Shown here: positions 1 to 8,522 of the stretch, one piece after another
How the letters are laid out: each line of letters starts with the position of its first letter
Position numbering within the stretch: position 1 is the first letter of the stretch
Source of the DNA: Chitinophagaceae bacterium
GTDB lineage: Bacteria > Bacteroidota > Bacteroidia > Chitinophagales > Chitinophagaceae
Length of the DNA: 64,000 bases
Assembly (NCBI GenBank): GCA_947457465.1
Contig: CANGWB010000001.1
Coordinates: 186,001 to 250,000 of the forward strand
Direction of reading: 5' to 3'
Position numbers and translations under genes: made by a program
The notes under the pieces: generated by a model
The model's database searches: none
The model's input: the letters and a program-made list of their open reading frames with translations, nothing else
Told to the model about the DNA's origin: nothing

Positions 1-3000
1 AAGATGGTCAACTGTGATTTTTGAATGCCCTGCGTCTCGATGGAACCGAGGATCTGATTTCGATAATCATTTCGATAAGCATCGTAAATGGAACGCTGTT
101 CTTCTTCCATCTCACAATAGAGGATCATCTCCTGTTTTTCCGGAAGATCTTTAGCGACTTGCTCTTTCGTGCGACGAAGAATGAACGGATACAACAGCTT
201 GCGTAAGTGTTCTTTTCTGTCGACCTCTCCTAATTTATCGATCGGGATGGCAAATTCCTGTTTGAAGAACTCCATCGTGCCCAACATACCCGGATTCAAA
301 AACTGCATCTGGGCATAGATATCGAAAGTATTGTTCTGCAAGGGGGTTCCGCTCATGCAGAGACGATGTTTGGCCTGCAGGAGTCCGGCCGCTCTTGTTA
401 CTTTACTGGCCGGATTCTTGATGGCTTGAGACTCATCCAGCAGTACATAATCCAACTGTAGCGCACTCAAAAGCTTGATGTCACTTCGCAATGTTCCATA
501 GGTGGTGATGGTCACTTCCGGTTCAGCCAATGCCTCCGCCGTGCGGATGCGGTTGGCACCATGATGTATACGATACGTCAGCGCCGGTGTGAACTTACGG
601 ATCTCGTTTTCCCAGTTATAGATCAACGTCGTGGGACAAACCACCAAGGCTTTCAGCTTTCCTTCGTGCCGACGAAAATGTTCCAGCATCGATAACGCCT
701 GTACCGTCTTTCCCAATCCCATATCATCCGCCAGGATACCCCCCCAGCCCACATCCTTCAAATAGTTCAGCCACTGAAATCCCGAAACCTGATAGGGACG
801 CAAAATCGGCATCAATGTTTCAGAGGGCTCGACTGACGCGATCTGATGTTGCTCTCGAATGCGTTCATATTTTTCCTCCAACTCGATCTCCTGCTGCGAA
901 TCATCCCGCTGCGCATACAACTCATCCAACACCGTCATGTGATATTTCGACAAACGCAGCTGATCGTTCTTTCCTTCTCCCACACGGAATAACAAGGCAT
1001 ATTTTTTCAACCACTCTTCCGGTAAGATTCCAAGCGTGCCGTCATCCAATTGTACAAAAGATTGGTTGTTCGCGAGTGCTCGCTTCACCTCGGCAACCGT
1101 CACCCGCTGATCGCCATACAAAATATCTACTTTGGCATCGAACCAGTCGGTGTGACTACTAATGAAGACTCTTGTCTGTGGCTTGGCCGTATTGAAACGA
1201 AAACTTCGAAGCGATTCAAATCCGTATACCGGTGTTTTCAACTCCTTCATCGCATCGACGAATAAGAAAAACCAGTTGTTCTTCAGGATCTCGGTTCCTT
1301 TGAGGGCTAGTGTTTGTGTCGAATCCTCGTACACAAATCCCGAATGTAGCGCCCTCATCCGATCTATGAAAATTTCTTCTTTATCCCGACGACGCTGGAT
1401 CACCAATACTTTTTCACCCTGCGGTACGATCAATTCATCTCGGTCATTCGGCGTAACCTCATACCCCAAATAAGAAAAGCGTGGTTGAAAAATGAGGTGA
1501 TCGTTACGCTCCGCCAGATATAAACTCAACACCGGTGATTCATCCTTCACCGCCTGCATGATCCCCTTATCGAATTGGATCGCATATTGACGAGCCAGTG
1601 GAACCAACTCATTCTTTAAATAATCCGGCCAGGCGGAAACAGTCACCGTTTGTTTCCCATTCGACCGAAACCGCTCCACCATCCGGATCCGATCCTTATC
1701 GGGCCAAAGCCAGGCCTGATGATTATATACAAAAAACAAGGGGGTGTCATACTCTTGCTCACTGATCGACAATTCGGTTGCACCTGCTTTCATGCGGGCC
1801 GATACCTGATACTGACCATTCTTCTTGACCGAGAGCAACAACTGAGCAGACTGTGTTTCCAATTGCAATGGCTGCAAATGAGCAGTCGTGAATGATTTAC
1901 CCGGGGGCAAACAATACGCCCAACCCGCATCCAACTCAGAGAATAGTTTTTTCAGCTTCGGCAACAGATACTCCGTGATCAGATCCCGGGTGTCCTCCGG
2001 TAAATCTTCATCTTCCTGCTGCACAATATTTTCCCAGATCCCGGAAAAAGGTGAATTGCGACTGACGTACTTATTGATCTCGGCGGCTTGCATTTTACGC
2101 AGCAGACCGATAAGCTCCTGATCACGCTCTGAGATATCAACCCCCGAAACATGTCGGGTGATGTCTAATTTTTCTACTTTACCGGCAAATCCATCACTCG
2201 AATCATTGGGCTCACCCAATACAACCTCAACAGTAAAATAGGGATAGGTCTTTTTATTAAATGCGAATACCACACCGATGCGACGAGCGTGAAGCAATGC
2301 AGGCTTACTGGTTTCTGCTTCGATCACCGGGGAAGGCATCATCGGTTTAGGCTGCAGTACACTCGTTCGCGGAACCGCTGCCACCGGGGCCACTCGCTTG
2401 ATCGAAGGATCCAATACCCGAAGGAATGGCTTGCCCTCTTTGTAGGTGAATTCAAACTTGTCCGTGAGGTCATCTTTCAATGAATAGCCATAAGCCTCCA
2501 GGAGTTTGTTTTTCTCCTTATCCCAATTACGAATACTATCGAAATAATTAGCACCATGCGTGTGTAGCAATTGCAGGAATACGATCACTTTCGGGAGACA
2601 TAATGCATGCTTCTCATCCACGTAATCACAGCTGGTATCAAAATAACGCTCCTCATTCTTACGGATCATGACGAGATAAGACTGCCCATCGATCGCCACA
2701 CGGGCCTTGATCGTTTCATTTTCCGCAAATTCGATCTGCGCTTTCTGTGTACGGAGAAAATTCTCTGCCGCAGAGAAAACTTCCTGTCCGCACAGCATCC
2801 GCAAAGTCTTCAGTTCGATCTGCTTCATCTTGGCCACCGTATGTCGCTGGTCGAATGAAGCATGCCCCGTGCGCAGTTGACCTCGGTCGAGCAACTCTTG
2901 CAGTTGCAACAACGCCGCTACCTCGTGTCGGCATATGTCTCCGATGTTATAGGGACAGGTACAGCGAAGGGAAGTGGTGGAGGGATCTTTGAACTGCTGA

Positions 3001-3221
3001 ATGTGGACCTTATACGACGTAGCGTAATTGTCATCCTTGACTCGAAAAACGGCCGTACCGAATAGATCATCATAATCGGCTAGTTCAGCATACCCGATGG
3101 CATGGATCTTTTTACCCCGACGAATGGTTTCATCAGTACCTAATGTATAGATGGGTTTGAGGAGGTGGGGTAAAGCCAAGGGGTGAAACGATTTGTCGTC
3201 ACCCCGATTCAAAAAGGGCAA
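1..3221 (-). CDS. SWIM zinc-finger SNF2-family helicase (3' end outside window)
   Basis: ATP-dependent DNA translocase of the SNF2 family with an N-terminal SWIM zinc finger; it probably acts on protein-DNA complexes in the cytoplasm. The reading frame stays open on the minus strand from about 3221 to the left edge (over 1070 codons). Visible landmarks fall in one frame: a SWIM motif CxC...CxH at residues 87-99 (2925-2963), the Walker A sequence DDMGLGKT near residue 835, motif II DESQ at residue 929 and SGTP (motif III) near residue 955. The helicase C-terminal domain lies mostly beyond the window. An in-frame TGA sits just upstream and no ATG precedes the SWIM motif, so translation must start at TTG 3221 or TTG 3212. 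A perfect -7 element ends 4 nt before TTG 3221. Family call is firm; the exact start is not. Confidence 0.88.
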   Translation of the reverse strand, partial: MPFLNRGDDKSFHPLALPHLLKPIYTLGTDETIRRGKKIHAIGYAELADYDDLFGTAVFRVKDDNYATSYKVHIQQFKDPSTTSLRCTCPYNIGDICRHEVAALLQLQELLDRGQLRTGHASFDQRHTVAKMKQIELKTLRMLCGQEVFSAAENFLRTQKAQIEFAENETIKARVAIDGQSYLVMIRKNEERYFDTSCDYVDEKHALCLPKVIVFLQLLHTHGANYFDSIRNWDKEKNKLLEAYGYSLKDDLTDKFEFTYKEGKPFLRVLDPSIKRVAPVAAVPRTSVLQPKPMMPSPVIEAETSKPALLHARRIGVVFAFNKKTYPYFTVEVVLGEPNDSSDGFAGKVEKLDITRHVSGVDISERDQELIGLLRKMQAAEINKYVSRNSPFSGIWENIVQQEDEDLPEDTRDLITEYLLPKLKKLFSELDAGWAYCLPPGKSFTTAHLQPLQLETQSAQLLLSVKKNGQYQVSARMKAGATELSISEQEYDTPLFFVYNHQAWLWPDKDRIRMVERFRSNGKQTVTVSAWPDYLKNELVPLARQYAIQFDKGIMQAVKDESPVLSLYLAERNDHLIFQPRFSYLGYEVTPNDRDELIVPQGEKVLVIQRRRDKEEIFIDRMRALHSGFVYEDSTQTLALKGTEILKNNWFFLFVDAMKELKTPVYGFESLRSFRFNTAKPQTRVFISSHTDWFDAKVDILYGDQRVTVAEVKRALANNQSFVQLDDGTLGILPEEWLKKYALLFRVGEGKNDQLRLSKYHMTVLDELYAQRDDSQQEIELEEKYERIREQHQIASVEPSETLMPILRPYQVSGFQWLNYLKDVGWGGILADDMGLGKTVQALSMLEHFRRHEGKLKALVVCPTTLIYNWENEIRKFTPALTYRIHHGANRIRTAEALAEPEVTITTYGTLRSDIKLLSALQLDYVLLDESQAIKNPASKVTRAAGLLQAKHRLCMSGTPLQNNTFDIYAQMQFLNPGMLGTMEFFKQEFAIPIDKLGEVDRKEHLRKLLYPFILRRTKEQVAKDLPEKQEMILYCEMEEEQRSIYDAYRNDYRNQILGSIETQGIQKSQLTI

Positions 3222-3225
3222 CCGA

Positions 3226-3233
3226 CAAAGGTA
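3226..3233 (-). promoter_or_regulatory. Bacteroidota -7 element before the SNF2 helicase
   Basis: Reads TACCTTTG on the minus strand, a full match to TAnnTTTG. No clear -33 TTTG is present at 19-21 bp. It ends 4 nt before the TTG at 3221 and 13 nt before the TTG at 3212, so the transcript would be leaderless or nearly so. Confidence 0.45.
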
Positions 3234-3283
3234 TGCGAAAGATTGTCAGATTACGAAGGAAGTTGGCAATAAGTTATGTACAA

Positions 3284-4012
3284 TTACTTCGCGACCAACT
3301 TTCCATCCCGATATACCGACAATACGGGCGCCGTATCAATGGTCAGACAGAACTCAATGTCCTTGATCAGCCCGAATCGATTCACCAACCGATGATAATG
3401 CGTCAACTGCGGAGCAAATCCGATCAGATCAGCTTTCTGCTGTCGGTACATATCAACCGCCATGCGAGATGAATCACAATGGATCGTGAAATGGTCCCCG
3501 ATCCGATCGATGACCGCACCGGCAAACATGGTATCCTCCAGGTTAAAACGATCCTTCCAGCCCGCACAACCCAGGATAACCGATTTCCCGGAATCCAATA
3601 AAAACTGGCAGACCTTGGAAAGATTCGGGAAAGAACCGCTGATGATCGTATCAGCATTCCGATCCAGCGCCATCTGCAACAATCGGGTACCATTGGTAGT
3701 GGTGAGTACCAATATGCGATTCCCAATGAAGTCGCGAGAGTACTCAAGCGGTGAATTGCCATGCTGCAGCCCCTCTGCGATCATACCATCCCGCTCACCG
3801 GCAGCAATGCCATCGATACTCTTCGCGATCTCGATCGCCTTGGGCACAGAATCAACCGGAATCACCGAACGAGCGCCATTATGAAGGGCAGAGGCGATCG
3901 TAGAGGTCGCCCGAAATACATCGATGATCACCACCACGCTGTTGGCTAAATCATATAAATGCAATAGCGCAGGGGATAAACAGGTATGTAGGGAGGGTTT
4001 TGACTGACTCAT
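3284..4012 (-). CDS. comB: 2-phosphosulfolactate phosphatase (ComB family)
   Basis: Member of the ComB family, which hydrolyses 2-phosphosulfolactate to sulfolactate; in methanogens this is a step of coenzyme M synthesis, and in bacteria it is linked to sulfolactate formation. Family signatures are visible: VVIIDVFRATSTIASAL near the N-terminus, TTTNGT in the middle, and CAGWKDRFNLED, the conserved acidic/cysteine segment. Length (about 242 residues) is normal. The start at 4012 is preferred over ATG 4033 because it forms an ATGA overlap with the stop of the upstream SRPBCC gene and lets the protein begin MSQSKPS as relatives do. Probably co-transcribed with the SRPBCC gene and gcvT. No other sulfolactate or coenzyme M gene is nearby, so the in vivo substrate is uncertain. 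Confidence 0.85.
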   Translation of the reverse strand: MSQSKPSLHTCLSPALLHLYDLANSVVVIIDVFRATSTIASALHNGARSVIPVDSVPKAIEIAKSIDGIAAGERDGMIAEGLQHGNSPLEYSRDFIGNRILVLTTTNGTRLLQMALDRNADTIISGSFPNLSKVCQFLLDSGKSVILGCAGWKDRFNLEDTMFAGAVIDRIGDHFTIHCDSSRMAVDMYRQQKADLIGFAPQLTHYHRLVNRFGLIKDIEFCLTIDTAPVLSVYRDGKLVAK

Positions 4013-4485
4013 TTCATTAAATAGGTTTTCCATCGGCCACCTTCTGCGGCTTTCCGAATGGCATCAATATGCATATTCAACAAACGCTCGAGATAGCTGC
4101 CAAGAAATAAACGATCGGCGATCTGCCCCAGCCTGCCCTGCTTCCACTCGTAATGCACCAGATCGATCAGAATTGTTCCATTTTCGCAAGGTTTCACATA
4201 TCGTTCTTGACGAAAGGATAGAAATGGCCCCATTGCCTGCTCCAAGATCAATCGATCGGACGGTATCATTTCAACCACTCGTAAGCGCAACAGTCGATCC
4301 CGAAAAAAATGACGGGCCCGCCAGGTGATCGTTTCTCCCGCATTCAATAAACCAAACCGGGTTCCGGCAACGGCTTCCTGATGATAGTCGGACAGTGCAT
4401 CCCGCTGTAAGCCTACATGACGGGTCAGGTCGAAAACAACCTCAGCCGACTGCTGTATGAACGTAGTGAAATGAAGGGTTTGCAT
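4009..4485 (-). CDS. SRPBCC (START-like) family protein
   Basis: A 158-residue soluble protein of the SRPBCC/START superfamily, a hydrophobic-cavity fold used to bind lipids or other small ligands. Support comes from the N-terminal LHFTTFIQQSAEVVFDLTRHV strand-helix start, the central ITWRARHF segment and the C-terminal amphipathic helix LERLLNMHIDAIRKAAEG that closes the cavity in this fold. Its stop overlaps the ComB start (ATGA), and it lies 34 bp after gcvT, so the three probably form one transcript. No catalytic motif is visible and the ligand is unknown. Confidence 0.75.
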   Translation of the reverse strand: MQTLHFTTFIQQSAEVVFDLTRHVGLQRDALSDYHQEAVAGTRFGLLNAGETITWRARHFFRDRLLRLRVVEMIPSDRLILEQAMGPFLSFRQERYVKPCENGTILIDLVHYEWKQGRLGQIADRLFLGSYLERLLNMHIDAIRKAAEGGRWKTYLMK

Positions 4486-4519
4486 GCTTCAACAAATGTA
4501 AGAAACCGAAGCACCGGTT

Positions 4520-5614
4520 TTACTGAAATGGGATCTTTGCTACACGCGCCTGTAATTGTTTGTCCCGAACCTGGATCAACAAAGGCGTATCAATTGATGC
4601 AAATTCCGATTTCACATATCCCATCCCAATGGCCTTACCCAAGGAAGGCGATTGTGTACCGGAGGTGACATGTCCGATCGGATGACCATTTACATCACAG
4701 ATCACGTAGCCGTTACGGGGAATGCCCTTATCGATCATTTCGATGCCAACCAGCTTCCGCGCCACGCCCCGCTGCTTCTGCGACTCCAGAAAATCATGCG
4801 CCATGAACGCCTCCTTATTCAATTTCGTGATCCAACCCAATCCCGCTTCCAGCGGTGAGGTGGTATCATCGATATCGTTTCCGTACAAACAGAATCCCAT
4901 CTCCATACGAAGGGTATCACGGGCACCCAAACCGATGGGTTTGAGTCCAAGCGGACCACCCACTTCAAAAATCGCATTCCAGATCTTGTCAGCTGCACCC
5001 TCCTGATCATCAAAATAGATCTCCACCCCGCCCGCTCCGGTATAACCGGTAGCACTGATCAATACATTATCAACCCCGGCAAAACGTCCCTTCACAAAGG
5101 TGTAATACTTCAGGTTGAGGATATCCATTTCCGTGAGTGACTGTAAAATCTTGGTGGCATTCGGTCCCTGTATCGCTAACAAACCGGTCTTGTCCGATAT
5201 GTTGTGCATCTCCACCTTATCCCGGTTGTGCGACTGTATCCAATTCCAGTCCTTTTCAATATTAGAGGCATTCACCACCAACATGTACACGCTGTTCTCT
5301 TCAATACAATACACCAACAGATCGTCCACGATGCCACCCATATCATTGGGCAAGCAGCTGTACTGCGCCATTCCTTTTTTCAGCTTGGAGGCATCGTTGC
5401 TGGTCACAAATTGGATCAGATCCAGAGCCTTAGGGCCTTTCAGAATGAATTCGCCCATGTGACTCACATCGAATACACCGGCATTGCGACGAACTGCCTG
5501 GTGCTCATCGTTGATGCCCGTATAGGAAATAGGCATATTGTAACCGGCAAAAGGCGCCATCTTGGCGCCCAATGCGATGTGCTTGTCGGTAAAGGGAGTA
5601 TTCTTGATGCTCAT
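4520..5614 (-). CDS. gcvT: Glycine cleavage system aminomethyltransferase (T-protein)
   Basis: T-protein of the cytoplasmic glycine cleavage complex; it transfers the aminomethyl group from lipoyl-H-protein to tetrahydrofolate, releasing ammonia. The 364-residue length is typical. Visible motifs are the N-terminal [10 protein letters not shown] and FDVSHMGEF segments, [13 protein letters not shown] in the folate-binding half, [20 protein letters not shown], and the C-terminal barrel with [19 protein letters not shown]. The start ([12 protein letters not shown]) agrees with homologues. A perfect -7 element lies 18 nt upstream. The P- and H-protein genes are not in the window, as is common in Bacteroidota where gcvT is separate. 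Confidence 0.96.
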   Translation of the reverse strand: MSIKNTPFTDKHIALGAKMAPFAGYNMPISYTGINDEHQAVRRNAGVFDVSHMGEFILKGPKALDLIQFVTSNDASKLKKGMAQYSCLPNDMGGIVDDLLVYCIEENSVYMLVVNASNIEKDWNWIQSHNRDKVEMHNISDKTGLLAIQGPNATKILQSLTEMDILNLKYYTFVKGRFAGVDNVLISATGYTGAGGVEIYFDDQEGAADKIWNAIFEVGGPLGLKPIGLGARDTLRMEMGFCLYGNDIDDTTSPLEAGLGWITKLNKEAFMAHDFLESQKQRGVARKLVGIEMIDKGIPRNGYVICDVNGHPIGHVTSGTQSPSLGKAIGMGYVKSEFASIDTPLLIQVRDKQLQARVAKIPFQ

Positions 5615-5632
5615 ATGGCTTTTGTTGACCGC

Positions 5633-5640
5633 AAAGGTAA
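5633..5640 (-). promoter_or_regulatory. Bacteroidota -7 element before gcvT
   Basis: TACCTTTG on the minus strand, 18 nt upstream of the gcvT ATG and inside the 42-bp gap after the PspC gene. It separates gcvT transcription from the padR operon. No good -33 partner is visible. Confidence 0.5.
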
Positions 5641-5656
5641 CGGAAAGCCAACTTGA

Positions 5657-7471
5657 CTAAAGCACCCGATTGCCTGGAGATAAAGACAAATCGCCATCTG
5701 ACTCCATGGTGTAAAGTGAATCGGGTTGAAATGCCCAGGATTTATTCTTCAATGCGGCATCAGTAAACCGAACGGATTTCCCCGCGGGCACCTGTAGCCA
5801 CAACTCTACGTGCTGACCTCTGTACTTCTCCTCCCTGCCTACAACAATACCGGGTGCTACCTCCAACAAGCTGTCTTTAAAAGAAACCGGATAGTCAAAT
5901 TTATCCAACCGCATTTTCGACAGCTGCGGGTTTCGACCCCAGGCAAACTTCATCACTCGTACATGAAATAGCGTATCGGGACTTTTCTCAACCTTGATTT
6001 GCACGGCTGGAATCTTAAACGTATCACGCGTGATATCAAATCCCTGTGGATCACCATTGATCCACTGCCAAGTGCCCGTGTATTCGAACGGAGGAGCAGA
6101 CTGATCGATGGTCAGTGTGTTCATACTGCTGCTCGAAACAGTTACATCACTGACGTTTGTGGCTTTATGTTCAAAATCCCGTATCACACTGATGCCTGTC
6201 CAAAATAGTGCGATCCAACCTAAGGTCCACAGAATACCAAAACTCCATCTCAGCACCGGACTCTTCCCACGTACACGAAAAAGACGTCGGATCAGCCAAA
6301 TGAACAGAAACAATACAGGAACAATGAAAAATAAAAAGACCGTTATCCAGAATCCCCACTGCTGCATCTTACTGGTCCAGAAAAACTCTTGGGCCGGCAA
6401 GGTTACAAACCCGGCAAATAAGATCGCTGCACCTGAGACCAATAAGGCAAACGCGACGGTTCCAAGAAAAAGATAGATGAAGAATCGAATGACAGAACCG
6501 ATGCCATGCAATACACTCCGACCGGTTGACCGCACCTCAGAAAATCCTTTGCTACGCTCGGAAAACTTTTCAGAAAGCTGCTGAGCCGTCTGCTCCACTT
6601 CGCTTCCCCAATTCGTTATTTTTCCTTCCAATCGATCAAAGCCCTCTTTTACATTTTGCTTGATCCGATTCAGATCCACTTTCTCCCCGCGCATCTCCAT
6701 TTTCTGATAGGTAGTCGATGCTTCAGGCAAGATGATCCACAGTATGATATAGGCCAAAACAAACGTGCCCGTCAAGCTGCCGAATCCGATGCTCACAAAA
6801 ATGGAGTCATCGAAAATGTCCAACAAGCTCAGGATCATATTGACAAGAATCGGAGCGGCGAATATCAACCGCAAGTTGCGTACCGGTACGTGGAAATAGG
6901 CAGCCAATCCGCTAGCTACACCACCTAGCATGCGATCATCGGGATTGCGATACAACCGACGAGCGGACTGACCGCGCAGGGATTGCTTGGGCAATAAAAT
7001 CCACAACGCGATATAGATCAGAAAACCGGTACCGAACCCGCCGAATGTAATGATGGCAAACAACAACCGGACAATGGTCGGATCGATTCCGAAATACGAA
7101 GCGATCCCGCTACAAACACCACCTAGTATCTTGTCATCCGTATCACGATACAAGCGCTTCTGTTGAGAAGTAGCTTGTGTATAGCCCGCGGATTCATTCG
7201 AATCCGTCACTTCCGAAAAATCTTCGGGACGGCCGATCGAGACGATCACTTCTTCCAACTCGGTCTCCGTGATCGCATCCAGTCCGCGTTGCAATTTCTC
7301 TTGCAACAACTCTGAGATACGTCCTTCGATGTCGTTCAGGATCTCCTCTTTGCTTTCTTCCGAAGCAAAATGCTGACGCAGCTGTTGGATATACTGTTGC
7401 AATTTTTCATAGGCCGGTTCCTCGATGGAAATAGCGCGACCGCTGAGATTGATCTGAATGATCTTCTTCAT
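5657..7471 (-). CDS. PspC-domain membrane stress protein with tandem PspC domains
   Basis: A 604-residue inner-membrane protein. An N-terminal cytosolic helical region (about 1-95, EEILNDIEGRISELLQEKL) is followed by two PspC domains: residues 108-165 (LYRDTDDKILGGVCSGIASYF) and 170-250 (LYRNPDDRMLGGVASGLAAYF), each with a membrane hairpin. A helical linker, two or more further membrane segments (about 330-440) and a beta-rich C-terminal region complete it. PspC proteins sense envelope stress and, in proteobacteria, recruit PspA; no pspA is present here. It is the last gene of a padR-hypothetical-pspC operon (gap 21 bp), so it is presumably under PadR control. The stressor is unknown. Confidence 0.85.
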   Translation of the reverse strand: MKKIIQINLSGRAISIEEPAYEKLQQYIQQLRQHFASEESKEEILNDIEGRISELLQEKLQRGLDAITETELEEVIVSIGRPEDFSEVTDSNESAGYTQATSQQKRLYRDTDDKILGGVCSGIASYFGIDPTIVRLLFAIITFGGFGTGFLIYIALWILLPKQSLRGQSARRLYRNPDDRMLGGVASGLAAYFHVPVRNLRLIFAAPILVNMILSLLDIFDDSIFVSIGFGSLTGTFVLAYIILWIILPEASTTYQKMEMRGEKVDLNRIKQNVKEGFDRLEGKITNWGSEVEQTAQQLSEKFSERSKGFSEVRSTGRSVLHGIGSVIRFFIYLFLGTVAFALLVSGAAILFAGFVTLPAQEFFWTSKMQQWGFWITVFLFFIVPVLFLFIWLIRRLFRVRGKSPVLRWSFGILWTLGWIALFWTGISVIRDFEHKATNVSDVTVSSSSMNTLTIDQSAPPFEYTGTWQWINGDPQGFDITRDTFKIPAVQIKVEKSPDTLFHVRVMKFAWGRNPQLSKMRLDKFDYPVSFKDSLLEVAPGIVVGREEKYRGQHVELWLQVPAGKSVRFTDAALKNKSWAFQPDSLYTMESDGDLSLSPGNRVL

Positions 7472-7492
7472 AAAACTTGATTTCGAATCTGA

Positions 7493-8011
7493 TTAATTGA
7501 TCTGAAGGGAAGCAAGGAATTGATCCCGTAATTGTACATCGGCTTTTCCATTACGATCCGTATGTCCGTATTGAATCATGTAGGTGCCTACGATCAACAT
7601 GCGAAGTGTGAGAAGATTGACCCCACCTTCTTTAGCAGGTCTTTCGATATGCATCTGCATCACCTTCGAGCCCTTGTAGTCGATCATCTCGTCTTTGATG
7701 AGCTTGGCGTCAGATCCCAATTGCGCAATAAGTCCATCCCGACTCTGATCCCAAAAGGCCTGCTCCGCCTGCATGGCGATCGCGGTGGTTTCATCAAGTC
7801 CCATCGTACTCAGGTCGATCGAGATCACTTGAAAATTGGCCGAGCTGTCTGCCAAACGAAGCTGACAACGCTTAGCCGGACCTTGTTCTTCTACCTGAAC
7901 TTTTCCGGGAAATACCACGCGGATTCGATCCAACCGAAGTGTATCAGATTGTGCCAGGAGGGTGCCTGAAACCAGCATGGTAACGACAAGGAATAGAATT
8001 GACTTTTTCAT
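7493..8011 (-). CDS. Secreted hypothetical protein in the padR-pspC operon
   Basis: A 172-residue protein with a clear signal peptide (MKKSILFLVVTMLVSGTLLAQ, cleavage after ALAQ-like LLAQ), so it is periplasmic or outer-membrane associated. The mature part (DTLRLDRIRVVFPGKVQVEEQ...) resembles the small beta-rich exported proteins common in Bacteroidota, without recognisable catalytic residues. A longer reading frame back to 8131 would run over the padR gene and lacks a signal peptide, so ATG 8011 is chosen. Gaps are 25 bp after padR and 21 bp before the PspC gene, implying co-transcription and a role in the same envelope response. Confidence 0.72.
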   Translation of the reverse strand: MKKSILFLVVTMLVSGTLLAQSDTLRLDRIRVVFPGKVQVEEQGPAKRCQLRLADSSANFQVISIDLSTMGLDETTAIAMQAEQAFWDQSRDGLIAQLGSDAKLIKDEMIDYKGSKVMQMHIERPAKEGGVNLLTLRMLIVGTYMIQYGHTDRNGKADVQLRDQFLASLQIN

Positions 8012-8036
8012 GATTGATGGTTGATGATTGTATTGA

Positions 8037-8384
8037 TTAAATATGATGAGTTGATCGTTGCGGATCGGTGATCGATGCCACCGCATCCGATAATTCTTTC
8101 CATGTCCGCTCCAGTTCCGCATACGTAGCATGACCGGATTCCGTGAGCGAAAAATATTTGCGTGGGGGACCAGACGGACTCTCTACCCAGCGATAAGACA
8201 ATAAACCCGCATTCTTCAGCCGGGTCAACAAAGGATATAAGGTTCCCTCGAGTATCGGCAATCCCGTCCCCCGCAATTCCGCGATTAGGTCGCTGGGATA
8301 GGCCTCCCCCCGCCGGATCACCGCCAAAATGCAGTACTCCAAGGTGCCCTTCCGCATCTGACTCTGTGTGTTCTCAATATTCAT
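8037..8384 (-). CDS. PadR family transcriptional regulator
   Basis: A 115-residue DNA-binding repressor of the PadR family. The winged helix is plain: MRKGTLEYCILAVIRRGEAYPSDLIAEL, then the recognition part LPILEGTLYPLLTRLKNAGLL and the wing RWVESPSGPPRKYFSLT, ending with a short dimerisation helix (small, subfamily s1-type). ATG 8384 is preferred to an upstream in-frame start because it begins MNIENTQSQMRKG and follows a consensus promoter. Directly upstream is a perfect 9-bp inverted repeat overlapping its promoter, so autorepression is likely. PadR-PspC pairs are common in Bacteroidota. Confidence 0.93.
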   Translation of the reverse strand: MNIENTQSQMRKGTLEYCILAVIRRGEAYPSDLIAELRGTGLPILEGTLYPLLTRLKNAGLLSYRWVESPSGPPRKYFSLTESGHATYAELERTWKELSDAVASITDPQRSTHHI

Positions 8385-8402
8385 ACGCTTCGATTTCAGG
8401 TG

Positions 8403-8432
8403 CAAACATAGGACACTTTTAGTACTATGCAA
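8403..8432 (-). promoter_or_regulatory. Promoter of the padR-pspC operon
   Basis: On the minus strand a TTG (8432-8430) lies 19 nt before TATGTTTG (8410-8403), matching the Bacteroidota -33/-7 pattern. The predicted start is near 8397, giving a leader of about a dozen nucleotides before the padR ATG at 8384. Confidence 0.6.
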
Positions 8433-8446
8433 TACAAAGTACTAAA
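8418..8446. promoter_or_regulatory. Palindromic operator, probably bound by PadR
   Basis: Perfect inverted repeat TTTAGTACT - 11 nt - AGTACTAAA. The arm centres are 20 bp apart, suited to a dimeric winged-helix repressor on one DNA face. It overlaps the -33 element of the padR promoter and lies 77 bp from the divergent DUF3089 gene, so it could control both directions. Binding by this PadR is an inference from position. Confidence 0.6.
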
Positions 8447-8522
8447 TTTATTTTTTTGCCTGACTAAATCCGGTAGTGGGATAATGCGTTTTATGGGAAA
8501 ATAACCCGACTTTTGACCGATC

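Noticed and set aside
7493-8131. Longer N-terminal start at 8131 for the small secreted protein
   Set aside because: It would run over the padR 3' end and lacks a signal peptide, while ATG 8011 begins a typical one.
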